Source: CAYWNK01 sp047639615 (GTDB lineage Bacteria > Planctomycetota > UBA1135 > GCA-002686595). From it: a stretch of 20,068 nucleotides of DNA. Both the position numbers and the translations under genes were made by a program. The notes under the pieces were generated by a model. It was not told where the DNA came from and ran no database searches. It saw only the letters and a list, made by a program, of their open reading frames with translations. Shown in pieces: positions 1-6,949 of this stretch (positions are counted from its first letter, which is position 1; the number at the start of each line of letters is the position of its first letter). The stretch covers positions 1-20,068 of the forward strand of contig JBLIOL010000065.1 of NCBI GenBank assembly GCA_047639615.1, in the 5' to 3' direction.

Positions 1-1470
1 CTGCTGACCGCTAGCGTCGATCCCGAGGAGTGGGACTCCTCGAGTTCTCCGGCCACGGCCGAGAACGTGGACGAGCACTCCGACGACGATGACGAGGACT
101 CCGAAGACGACGGTAAGCGCGGTCGGGCCCCCAGCAAGCGCAAGCAGGCCAAGACCGTGCGCGGTAAGGGTAAGAAGCCCGGCAAGGACTCTGCCCGCAG
201 TCCCTCGCGCCGGCGCGCGCGCCTCCCGATCAACGACCTCTTGAAGGTGGGGGATCAGGTGGTGGTGCAGGTCACCAAGGACGCCATCGGCGACAAGGGC
301 CCGACCCTGACAACCTACATCTCGATCCCCGGCCGCTACCTGGTGCTGATGCCTTCTATGGCACGCACCGGTGTGAGCCGCAAGATCCCGGACGACAAGG
401 AGCGTCGCCGCCTCAAGCGCATCCTGACCTCGCTCAAGTCTCCCACGGAGATGGGCGTGATCGTGCGTACCGCCGGCGTTGGCAAGACCAAGACCGACTT
501 GCAGCGTGACCTCAACTACCTGCTGGGCGTCTGGGAGACCTTCGACAACCGCCTGAAGACGGGCCGTGGACCGGCGCCCCTCTACCAGGAGTCGGATGTG
601 GCTATCCGCACCCTGCGCGACCTGTTCAATAAAACTACCAAGCAGGTGCTGGTGGACGACCCGGGTGTACTCGAGCAACTGGACGCCTTCGCTGAGGGTC
701 TGATGCCCGAGCATCGGGATCGTATCGAGGCCTACAAGGGCGATCGTCCGATCTTCCACGAGGCTGGCATCGAGCAGGACTTCGAGAAGATCTTCACCCG
801 CCGGGTGGAGCTAGCTTCCGGTGGTTCGGTGGTCTTTGACCAGGCCGAGGCACTGGTGGCCATCGACGTCAACTCTGGGCGCACGCGCACGGACAGCTTC
901 GACTTCGAGGAGATCGCCCTCAAGACCAACCTGGAGGCGGTGCCCGAGATCGCGCTCCAGATCCGTCTGCGTGACCTGGGCGGCATCATCGTCTGTGACT
1001 TCATCGACATGATGAAGTCCTCCAGCAACCGAGCGGTGGAGCGCGCCCTGCGCACTGAGATGTCTCCGGACCGTGCTCGCAGCAAGCTGGGCCGCATCAG
1101 CCAGTTCGGGCTCCTGGAACTCACCCGCCAGCGCCTCGGCCCCGGCACCCACAAGAAGGTCTTCCAGGCCTGCCCGCGCTGCCGGGGAACGGCCCTTATC
1201 CGGACCGTCGAGTCCCGGGCCCAGGCTATCCTGCGCCGGCTCGGTTCGGCGTTGACCCAGAAAGGCTTCTCCCAGGTCGAGGTTCGCGCCCACCCGGAGG
1301 TCATCGTCTACCTGAAAGAGCGCCTCTGGGACTACATGCGGGCCCTGGAGCACCGTTTCGAGCGCGAATTGAAACTCACTTCGGTCCCGGACCAGCCCGA
1401 GGACTCCGTCCTGCGCTATCTGCGGGCCGACGGCCGCGAGGTTCGTCCTGGTGGTCGCCGCAAGCGCTAA
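1..1470 (+). CDS. rne/rng: Ribonuclease E/G family endoribonuclease, 5'-truncated by window edge
   Basis: The frame is open from base 1, so the true start and the first half of the S1 domain lie upstream. The visible part begins with an acidic stretch followed by a Lys/Arg-rich stretch (about nt 67-230). The second half of the S1 domain follows (DLLKVGDQVVVQV, then TTYISIPGRYLVLMP). The catalytic RNase E/G core is intact: the two metal-binding aspartates are in AIDVNSGR (Asp codon at 865) and CDFIDM (Asp codon at 997), and the zinc-link motif CPRCRG starts at 1171. The family cleaves single-stranded RNA in rRNA maturation and mRNA decay. The charged stretch is an insertion inside S1, which E. 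coli RNase E lacks at this point. There is no long C-terminal degradosome scaffold, since the protein ends about 90 residues after the zinc-link. Rne versus Rng cannot be decided from this half. It sits just upstream of rplU-rpmA-obg but is separated from them by a strong hairpin. Confidence 0.95.
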   Translation: MLTASVDPEEWDSSSSPATAENVDEHSDDDDEDSEDDGKRGRAPSKRKQAKTVRGKGKKPGKDSARSPSRRRARLPINDLLKVGDQVVVQVTKDAIGDKGPTLTTYISIPGRYLVLMPSMARTGVSRKIPDDKERRRLKRILTSLKSPTEMGVIVRTAGVGKTKTDLQRDLNYLLGVWETFDNRLKTGRGPAPLYQESDVAIRTLRDLFNKTTKQVLVDDPGVLEQLDAFAEGLMPEHRDRIEAYKGDRPIFHEAGIEQDFEKIFTRRVELASGGSVVFDQAEALVAIDVNSGRTRTDSFDFEEIALKTNLEAVPEIALQIRLRDLGGIIVCDFIDMMKSSSNRAVERALRTEMSPDRARSKLGRISQFGLLELTRQRLGPGTHKKVFQACPRCRGTALIRTVESRAQAILRRLGSALTQKGFSQVEVRAHPEVIVYLKERLWDYMRALEHRFERELKLTSVPDQPEDSVLRYLRADGREVRPGGRRKR

Positions 1471-1512
1471 CGACCAGTCCAGCCGATTGATTCGGCCATA
1501 ACTCAAGGAAAA

Positions 1513-1547
1513 TAGGACCCGGGACCCTGACAGGGGCCCGGGTCCTA
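1513..1547 (+). terminator. Strong hairpin after the RNase gene, terminator-like
   Basis: There is an 11-bp perfect stem, TAGGACCCGGG (1513-1523) with CCCGGGTCCTA (1537-1547). An inner CCCT/AGGG stem closes on a GAC loop, separated from the outer stem by one A:G mismatch. It begins 42 nt after the stop codon. The downstream bases (GCTATTCTG) are only mildly T-rich, so this may be a weak intrinsic terminator or an mRNA 3'-end stabiliser and processing site. Confidence 0.6.
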
Positions 1548-1572
1548 GCTATTCTGTCGCCCCCAAACCCCT

Positions 1573-1610
1573 GGACCCTCGAGGTCCCCTGCGGGAGTAA
1601 TCACCGCAGG
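1573..1610 (+). promoter_or_regulatory. Two tandem hairpins in the rplU leader
   Basis: Stem GGACC/GGTCC (1573-1577 with 1583-1587, loop CTCGA) is followed directly by stem CCTGCGG/CCGCAGG (1588-1594 with 1604-1610, 9-nt loop). The second stem ends 6 nt before the Shine-Dalgarno AAGGAA of rplU, so its folding could affect ribosome access. L21 leaders are among the ribosomal-protein autoregulatory elements known in some bacteria. That this is one of them is inference from position only. Confidence 0.4.
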
Positions 1611-1628
1611 TGAGCCAAGGAAATCACC

Positions 1629-1940
1629 TTGTACGCAATCATCTCAGACAGAAACAACCAAGCCACTGTGCGCGTGGGCGATGTCATCGCCTGCGACCTG
1701 ATGGACGACGTCAACCCTGGCGACTCCATCACCTTCGACCAAATTCTGCTCGTCTCCGGCGACGGCAACACTCGCGTGGGCAAGCCCACCGTCGAGGGTG
1801 CCGTTGTAAAGGGCGAAGTCCTTGGTATGCACAAGGGCAAGAAGATCATCGTCTTCCGCTTCCGCCGCCGGAAGAACATCCGTCGCAAGACGGGCCACCG
1901 TCAGCGTTACACCAAAGTGCGCATCACAGAGATCGCCTAA
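1629..1940 (+). CDS. rplU: 50S ribosomal protein L21
   Basis: A 103-aa protein of normal L21 length. It begins MYAII and ends with the family's basic rRNA-binding signature, RRRKNIRRKTGHRQRYTKV, then ITEIA. L21 binds 23S rRNA in the large subunit. The start is TTG at 1629; it is chosen because it gives the conserved MYAI N-terminus and has Shine-Dalgarno AAGGA (1617-1621) 7 nt upstream. The usual GGKQ segment after the first strand is replaced by DRNNQ, which is unusual. It is followed 25 nt later by rpmA, the universal L21-L27 pairing, so the two are co-transcribed. Regulation through the two hairpins just upstream is possible. Confidence 0.97.
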   Translation: MYAIISDRNNQATVRVGDVIACDLMDDVNPGDSITFDQILLVSGDGNTRVGKPTVEGAVVKGEVLGMHKGKKIIVFRFRRRKNIRRKTGHRQRYTKVRITEIA

Positions 1941-1965
1941 CCGGCCCTACTAGGAGACCAGACAT

Positions 1966-2220
1966 ATGGCACATAAGAAGGGCCAGGGTTCAACCCGTAA
2001 CGGCCGCGATTCCAACCCCCAATTCCGTGGTGTGAAGCGCTACGGCGGCCAAGCCGTCACCGCCGGCACCATCATCGTGCGCCAGTGTGGCACGAAGTTT
2101 AAGCAGGGCCACAACGTCGGCCTCGGCCGTGACTACACCCTCTACTCCCTCATCGAGGGCACGGTCCGCTTCCAAACCGGCCGTCGGGTTCACGTGGACC
2201 CGATCGAGAGCGCTAACTAG
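1966..2220 (+). CDS. rpmA: 50S ribosomal protein L27
   Basis: An 84-aa protein beginning MAHKKGQGSTRNGRDSNP and containing GTIIVRQCGTKFKQG and VGLGRDYTLYSL, all diagnostic of L27. The N-terminal tail reaches toward the peptidyl-transferase centre. No extra cleavable N-terminal sequence, as found in Firmicutes, is present because the protein begins directly with AHKK. The ATG has a clear Shine-Dalgarno AGGAGA (1952-1957) 8 nt upstream. It lies in the same transcription unit as rplU and is probably continuous with obg 78 nt downstream, although a GC-rich inverted repeat lies in that gap. Confidence 0.98.
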   Translation: MAHKKGQGSTRNGRDSNPQFRGVKRYGGQAVTAGTIIVRQCGTKFKQGHNVGLGRDYTLYSLIEGTVRFQTGRRVHVDPIESAN

Positions 2221-2259
2221 CCTCTCAGCAACTTCACTACTTGAGTGAGTCACGATTCG

Positions 2260-2278
2260 GGCGCGCCTCTGGCGCGCC
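2260..2278 (+). repeat. Paired GGCGCGCC octamers forming a hairpin
   Basis: GGCGCGCC occurs at 2260-2267 and again at 2271-2278 with TCT between them. Each copy is self-complementary, so the pair is at once a direct repeat and an 8-bp stem with a 3-nt loop. It lies in the 78-nt gap between rpmA and obg and lacks a T tract, so attenuation or 3' protection is as likely as termination. Confidence 0.5.
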
Positions 2279-2298
2279 TGACGTGATATCTGGCGATC

Positions 2299-3300
2299 AT
2301 GTTCAGGGACGAAACAGAAATCGAAGTGTTAGCGGGCAAGGGCGGAGACGGTCTTGTGTCATTCCGGCGCGAAAAGTACGTGAACCAAGGCGGTCCGGAC
2401 GGCGGCGATGGAGGCAAGGGTGGCAGTGTCGTGCTGTACACGGATGCCTCCGTGACCTCGCTATTGGCCCTCGGCCGACGCTACCGCTATGCCGCCAAGG
2501 GCGGCGTACCTGGCGGTCCGCGTCTGCGCACCGGTGCCGGCGGTGATGACATCCGCTTGGCCGTGCCCGTGGGGACCCAAGTCTTCGAGGCCGAGCACGG
2601 CAACCTGCTGCGCGACATGGACGCGGAGGGTATGGAGCTGGTCGTTGCCCGTGGCGGCGATGGGGGCAAGGGCAATCCGCGCTTCGCCAACGCCGTGCGC
2701 CAAGCACCTCAGCACGCCACCAGTGGCCATGAGGGCGAGAGCCGACACATCCGTCTCGAGCTCAAAATGTTCGCGCAGGTGGGGCTCTTGGGCTTCCCCA
2801 ACGCGGGCAAGTCGACCTTTCTCTCGCGCGTGACGGCGGCGACTCCCAAGATCGCCGACTACCCCTTCACGACCCTCGTGCCCCATGTGGGCATCGCTGA
2901 CCTGGGCGAGCACCGCGGCTTGTTGATCGCCGACCTGCCGGGGCTGATCGAGGGCGCCGCAGATGGCGCCGGGCTCGGGCACCGTTTCCTGCGCCACGTG
3001 GAGCGCTGCCGCGTCTTGCTGCACCTGGTGGACGTTTCCGCCGTGACCGAGCGCGAACCGGCTACGGCCTGGCTGGCCTTGGAGGAGGAGCTGCTGCAGG
3101 CATCGCCTGAACTGGCCGCCAAACCGCGCCTCACCGTAGCCACCAAGTGTGGCGAGGATGAGGGTTGGGAAGAGCGCGTGGCGGAGCTGGCGGCTGTAGC
3201 CGGCGAGGTACTGCCCATCTCGAGCGTCCTAGGCCACGGCCTGAAAGAGCTGCTTTTCCGTGCCGATGCCTGCGTGCAGGCGGCGACGGAAGAGGCTTAG
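2299..3300 (+). CDS. obg: Obg/CgtA family GTPase, no C-terminal OCT domain, altered G4
   Basis: A 333-aa protein. The glycine-rich Obg fold fills residues 1-158 (FRREKYVNQGGPDGGDGGKGG, then repeated GGD/GGxG turns). A TRAFAC G domain follows: G1 GFPNAGKST (165-173), switch I YPFTT (188-192), G3 DLPG (212-215). Obg proteins bind the 50S subunit late in assembly and link it to growth control. The G4 position reads ATKCGEDEG (281-289): the guanine-specifying Asp of (N/T)KxD is Gly, although acidic residues follow directly. G5 is probably ISSV (307-310). The optional OCT domain is absent, as in many short Obg proteins. The ATG has no recognisable Shine-Dalgarno. The context after rplU-rpmA is canonical. 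Confidence 0.96.
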   Translation: MFRDETEIEVLAGKGGDGLVSFRREKYVNQGGPDGGDGGKGGSVVLYTDASVTSLLALGRRYRYAAKGGVPGGPRLRTGAGGDDIRLAVPVGTQVFEAEHGNLLRDMDAEGMELVVARGGDGGKGNPRFANAVRQAPQHATSGHEGESRHIRLELKMFAQVGLLGFPNAGKSTFLSRVTAATPKIADYPFTTLVPHVGIADLGEHRGLLIADLPGLIEGAADGAGLGHRFLRHVERCRVLLHLVDVSAVTEREPATAWLALEEELLQASPELAAKPRLTVATKCGEDEGWEERVAELAAVAGEVLPISSVLGHGLKELLFRADACVQAATEEA

Positions 3301-3319
3301 CGCGCTTCTCTCGGTTTGG

Positions 3320-3341
3320 GGCAACTCCCGAGGGAGTTGCC
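3320..3341 (+). terminator. Hairpin after obg, terminator-like
   Basis: The perfect inverted repeat GGCAACTCC (3320-3328) and GGAGTTGCC (3333-3341) closes on a CGAG tetraloop, 19 nt after the obg stop. Only TTC follows, so the U tract is poor. It marks the end of the rplU-rpmA-obg unit. Confidence 0.55.
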
Positions 3342-3424
3342 TTCAGCCGGAGTAACCAAGGCGTCGATCCAATGAGCACGGGGGCCTTCCTGGCCCCGCT
3401 AGTTCTCGCCGACGGATCAAAGTC

Positions 3425-5011
3425 TTGGATCAACACCACCCGCTCTCCGAAGAGCCCCAGCAGCCGCCCCCGACGCACCCGCTGGAGCCCGTCCAGGCCA
3501 CCGCGCCGTCCCCGACCGTGCCGCTAGAGCCCCCGGTGGATGCTCATGAGGCTGAAGTCTCGGAGCCTGCCGCAGCCCTGCCGACACCGACCTCCATGGC
3601 GGATCGCATGCCGCCTCCGCGGCGTTCCGCCGAGCGGCCCGCGCGCAGTACGGATGCGCCTGCTCCCGCGGCCGAAGCTGAGTCTTCCGATGAGTCCGCA
3701 GGACCGCGCAAGCGTTTCGAGGGCAAGCAGGGCAAGCAGGCCGAACGACGCGTCCAGTCGGGCAAGGGCTCACCACGCCACCTGGTCGAAGGCTGGCTCG
3801 CGGAGATGTGCAAGACCGGCGGCTCCGACCTGATTCTGCGCGCCAGCGGGCGTCCCTCCCTGCGCGTTGATGGCAAGATCATCTTCCTGCCCGGGCGAGT
3901 GCCTGGGCCTGGACCGCTTGAGGAAGTGCTCGTGGCGCTGCTCGGTGAGCGCCGCATGAAGACCTGGCGCAGCACAGGCTCGGCCGACTCGGCCTTGCAG
4001 ATGGACGGCCTTGGCCGCTTCCGCATCAACGCCTACCGCCAGATGGGGGAGCCCGCCCTGGTGATTCGGCGCGTGAATGAAGTAGCTCCTAAGCTGGAGT
4101 CCTTGCGACTGCCCACGGCGGAGATCCATCAGCTTTGCGCACGCAAGCGTGGTCTGATCCTCGTGACGGGCGTGGCCGGATCGGGCAAGTCGACCAGCTT
4201 GGGCGGCATGATCCAGCACATGAACGAGAACTACGAGCGTCACATCATCACGCTCGAGGATCCGGTGGAGCTCATGTACACCGAGGAGCGTTGCGTCATC
4301 AGTCAGCGCGAGATCGGCACCGATACGCCCACCTTCGGCGATGGCCTGCGTCACGCCCTGCGTCAGAGTCCTGATGTGATCATGATCGGTGAGATTCGCG
4401 ATGCTGAGACGGTGGTGGCCGCCCTCGAGGCGACCGAGACCGGGCACACGGTGATGAGCACCATGCACACGGTCAACGCGGCTCAGACCGTGGACCGGAT
4501 CTTGGGCTTCTTCCCGGCTGAGCGGCACACCCAGGTGCGCCAGCGCATGGCCGACAACCTGGCCGGGGTGCTCTCCCAGCGTCTGGTGCCCGCCATCGGC
4601 GGCGGCCAGTTCCCGGCCTATGAGCTCATGATGTCCACGCCACAGGTGCGTGAGCTGCTCAACGAGGGCCGCACCACGGAGATCGCCAAGGTGATCGAGA
4701 CGGCCTCTGAGGCGGGTCTGATCTCCTTTAATGAGTGCCTCAGAGGCATGGTGGAGAGCCGAACCATCGAGTTGGAGGACGCCCTGGCCACCAGTGACCG
4801 CCCGGACGAGCTGCTGCTGGCCCTGAGGGGCTTCCGCTCCAGCTCCGAGAAGGTCTCGCGGCCGGATGTGGGGCCCGGAGTACAGCCTCAGGCGCCGGCA
4901 GGGGCCTCTCCGGCCCCGGGCCAGGCGTCCTCTACGGTCACTCCGCCCACCCTGGGGCTGCCCAAACAGCCCCCTGAGGCGGGTGGCGACGGCCTGCGCA
5001 TGGCGCGCTAG
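3425..5011 (+). CDS. PilT/PilU-type twitching ATPase with disordered N- and C-terminal tails
   Basis: A 528-aa protein. Residues 1 to about 115 are Pro/Ala/Glu-rich and low complexity. From about 119 the PilT N-terminal PAS-like domain (GGSDLILRASGRPSLRVDG) leads into the secretion-ATPase core: Walker A GVAGSGKST (249-257), Asp box ITLEDPVE (275-282), Walker B VIMIGEIRD (318-326), His box TGHTVMSTMHT (339-349). The end (QVRELLNEGRTTEIAKV, then ISFNECLRGMVESRTIELEDAL) fits PilT/PilU, and another Pro-rich tail follows from about 478. Such hexameric ATPases drive retraction of type IV pili at the inner membrane. PilT versus PilU is not resolved. The start is uncertain: TTG at 3425 is the earliest in frame after a stop at 3353 and has no Shine-Dalgarno; ATG 3596 or ATG 3608 would also keep the whole folded part. 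Confidence 0.9.
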   Translation: MDQHHPLSEEPQQPPPTHPLEPVQATAPSPTVPLEPPVDAHEAEVSEPAAALPTPTSMADRMPPPRRSAERPARSTDAPAPAAEAESSDESAGPRKRFEGKQGKQAERRVQSGKGSPRHLVEGWLAEMCKTGGSDLILRASGRPSLRVDGKIIFLPGRVPGPGPLEEVLVALLGERRMKTWRSTGSADSALQMDGLGRFRINAYRQMGEPALVIRRVNEVAPKLESLRLPTAEIHQLCARKRGLILVTGVAGSGKSTSLGGMIQHMNENYERHIITLEDPVELMYTEERCVISQREIGTDTPTFGDGLRHALRQSPDVIMIGEIRDAETVVAALEATETGHTVMSTMHTVNAAQTVDRILGFFPAERHTQVRQRMADNLAGVLSQRLVPAIGGGQFPAYELMMSTPQVRELLNEGRTTEIAKVIETASEAGLISFNECLRGMVESRTIELEDALATSDRPDELLLALRGFRSSSEKVSRPDVGPGVQPQAPAGASPAPGQASSTVTPPTLGLPKQPPEAGGDGLRMAR

Positions 5012-5055
5012 GCGCGCACTACAAGAGTTCACACCCCACGAGGAATCCGGGAAGA

Positions 5056-5116
5056 TCCCCGCGGGGAAATCGTCCGTGATTCCCGTGCTGGGTCCCCTGA
5101 GGGCTCGCCCTAGGGG
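5056..5116 (+). terminator. Palindrome and terminator-like hairpin between the PilT-like and PDZ genes
   Basis: TCCCCGCGGGGA at 5056-5067 is a 12-bp perfect palindrome. Downstream, CCCCT (5094-5098), a bulged G, and AGGGC (5100-5104) pair with GCCCT (5107-5111) and AGGGG (5112-5116), giving a 10-bp stem over a tight turn. No T run follows. The 136-nt gap thus looks like a transcript boundary or processing site rather than an operon spacer. Confidence 0.4.
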
Positions 5117-5147
5117 GCGGGCGGCGGGTACGCTGCACACAATCACC

Positions 5148-6149
5148 ATGAAGGTTTCCACCATCAACTTGTTCTGTTGGCTCGGTTCCGCGCTCTTGGC
5201 TACGGCCCTTTGCGGGCTGATCTACCTATTCGTAGGCCAGAGTAAATCGGGCGTGAACCCCTTCGACGGGCCCTACGCCAAGCGCCTCTTGACGGAGTCG
5301 AAGCCCGAGGTCAAGGCGGCCCGGGTTGTGCTGGACTACAACAATCAGGTCCTGCCGAACTTCATCACGCTCAACTGGACGGGCAAGCCGGCTCCGAAAG
5401 TAGTTGTTTTCGATAAGCCCGACGATGGGATCGCGGAGCTTCCGAAAGCCGTGCCCGTCAGCGAGTTGATCGCTGTGCGCTACGTGCAGTACGACACGAT
5501 CGATCCCGGCGGCAGCCGCATCTTCGTGCAGTACATCGGCGAGCTCGAGGGGGAGGGCACGGTGACCCTCTCCGTGGGCGACAAGTTGCCTAGCCCCTTC
5601 CAGGAAACCGTCGTGCATCGCATCGAGCCGGAGTCAATCGTCTTCAGCTTCGGAGATGAGGAGCGCGAGGAAGAGCGCCTACCCCTGAACGCTTTCGCGG
5701 ACATGGAGTTGATCCATCAAGTGGGCGAGGGTGGCGTGGTCGAAGTGGTTCAGCGCAGCCTGCCCCAGGTGACTCGTAATAGCGTTGCGGCACCGCTACT
5801 CACGCGCCAGGTCAGCAATGGCAACTGGGAGCTGGGCGTCGACGACGCGCGCTCCTTCGCCAACGACTATCAGCGCATCCTGACCCAGGATGTGCGTCTC
5901 AAAACACACTACAGGAACGGCAAGCGCTCGGGCATCGAAGTCATGAGCGTCGAGCCGGGTTCTATCGCCGCGCGCCACGGGGTCGAGGTCGGAGACATCA
6001 TCATCTCCGTCAACGGTCACCTCGTCAGCTCCGAGCAGGAAGCGATCAAGTGGGCCAAGAACAACGCGGACCGGTACAGCGTGTGGGAAGTCGTGGTGGA
6101 GAACCACGGACGTCGCAGCACGCGCGTGTTCCACAGTCCGGACAACTGA
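5148..6149 (+). CDS. GspC-like inner-membrane protein with C-terminal PDZ domain
   Basis: A 333-aa protein from ATG 5148. Residues 1-9 are short and polar, 10-30 form one hydrophobic membrane helix, and the rest is predicted periplasmic. A central beta-rich segment (about 103-170: VRYVQYDTIDPGGSRIFVQY, then TLSVGDKL and HRIEPESIVFSF) resembles the homology region of type II secretion GspC. A PDZ domain follows at about 248-330 (SGIEVMSVEPGSIAARHGVE, then VGDIIISVNG). GspC couples the inner-membrane platform to the secretin, and PDZ may recruit substrates. The frame stays open upstream to 4866, but that part overlaps the previous gene and ATG 5148 gives a proper membrane anchor. There is no Shine-Dalgarno. 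The neighbouring PilT-like ATPase and the prepilin peptidase about 13 kb away support a filament or type II role. An unrelated PDZ protein remains possible, since sequence identity is low. Confidence 0.8.
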   Translation: MKVSTINLFCWLGSALLATALCGLIYLFVGQSKSGVNPFDGPYAKRLLTESKPEVKAARVVLDYNNQVLPNFITLNWTGKPAPKVVVFDKPDDGIAELPKAVPVSELIAVRYVQYDTIDPGGSRIFVQYIGELEGEGTVTLSVGDKLPSPFQETVVHRIEPESIVFSFGDEEREEERLPLNAFADMELIHQVGEGGVVEVVQRSLPQVTRNSVAAPLLTRQVSNGNWELGVDDARSFANDYQRILTQDVRLKTHYRNGKRSGIEVMSVEPGSIAARHGVEVGDIIISVNGHLVSSEQEAIKWAKNNADRYSVWEVVVENHGRRSTRVFHSPDN

Positions 6150-6193
6150 GCCCGACCGAGGCCCGAGCCTTCCTGCCCGAGCAGGGGGCCTGG

Positions 6194-6949
6194 TTGGCCT
6201 GTGTGGACGTGGGTAATTCCTCGGCCAAGGCCTATGGCTGCGGCATTGAGGGAGCTGCTGGCATGGCCTGTTTGGGTCTGTTGGAGCTTGAGGACTGGAG
6301 CGCTCTCGGCGCCTTGCCTGCGCCGCGTGCGGTGCTCGTGTCCAGTGTCGCCGGCGATGAGTTGACCGCTGCATGGACTACTCGCCTGGGCGGACTGTGG
6401 CCCGCGCAGCCCGAGCTACTGGTCAATCCCGACAGTGGTCTGGAGTTGCGCATCAAGCATCCCGAGACCGTGGGGGCGGATCGACTCTTCGCCGCACGCG
6501 GAGCTTTGGCACGCCTTGGGCGTAGTGCCATCGTGGTGGATGCGGGCACGGCGCTGACCGTGGACGTGCTGCTGGTGGAAGGCGGCCGCGGAATTTTCCT
6601 CGGGGGCGCGATCGCGCCCGGGCCGGCGCTGCTGGCGCAGGCCCTGGGCCGAGGCGGTGCGCGCTTGCATGAGATCAACCCGCAGCCCGGTGCGCCGGCG
6701 CTTGGGCGCGAGACCGCGGCGGCCCTGGAAGCCGGCGTGGTGGTGGGCTTTGAAGGGGCGGCCTTGGAATTGGTACGGCGCGTGGCAGCGGAGGCGCAGC
6801 TCGAGGCTGCACCGGTGCTGCTCGCGGGCGGGGCTGCGGTCTTCCTGCGCGAGGTGCTCGAACGTACAGGCGGCGAGTTGTTGGAAGCGGAGACGCTCGT
6901 GGCCGAGGGTTTGGCTGCGGCCTGGTCCGACCGGTGTGCACGCCCGTGA
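6194..6949 (+). CDS. coaX: Type III pantothenate kinase
   Basis: About 251 aa, the normal CoaX length. It phosphorylates pantothenate in the first step of coenzyme A synthesis; this type belongs to the ASKHA fold and needs a monovalent cation. Signatures in order: phosphate-1 ACVDVGNSSAKAYG at the N-terminus, KHPETVGADRLFAARG in the middle, VVDAGTALTVDVL, and GGAIAPGPALLAQALG. The start is a choice: TTG 6194 places DVGN near residue 4, as is normal for CoaX, and has AGGGGG (6183-6188) 5 nt upstream. An upstream extension overlapping the PDZ gene is open but has no family counterpart; GTG 6203 is an alternative. It lies 44 nt after the PDZ gene and overlaps the next gene by 4 nt (GTGA). Confidence 0.9.
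   Translation: MACVDVGNSSAKAYGCGIEGAAGMACLGLLELEDWSALGALPAPRAVLVSSVAGDELTAAWTTRLGGLWPAQPELLVNPDSGLELRIKHPETVGADRLFAARGALARLGRSAIVVDAGTALTVDVLLVEGGRGIFLGGAIAPGPALLAQALGRGGARLHEINPQPGAPALGRETAAALEAGVVVGFEGAALELVRRVAAEAQLEAAPVLLAGGAAVFLREVLERTGGELLEAETLVAEGLAAAWSDRCARP

Noticed and set aside
4866..5147. Upstream extension of the GspC-like protein
   Set aside because: It overlaps the end of the PilT-like gene, is Arg/Pro-rich, and would bury the membrane anchor; ATG 5148 gives a normal N-terminus.
3770..5167. Long antisense open frame (465 codons) opposite the PilT-like gene
   Set aside because: It lies entirely opposite a gene with clear motifs, shows no family signature, and is what high GC at third codon positions produces on the reverse strand.
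6050..6193. Upstream extension of CoaX
   Set aside because: It overlaps the PDZ domain of the preceding gene and CoaX proteins begin a few residues before DVGN.
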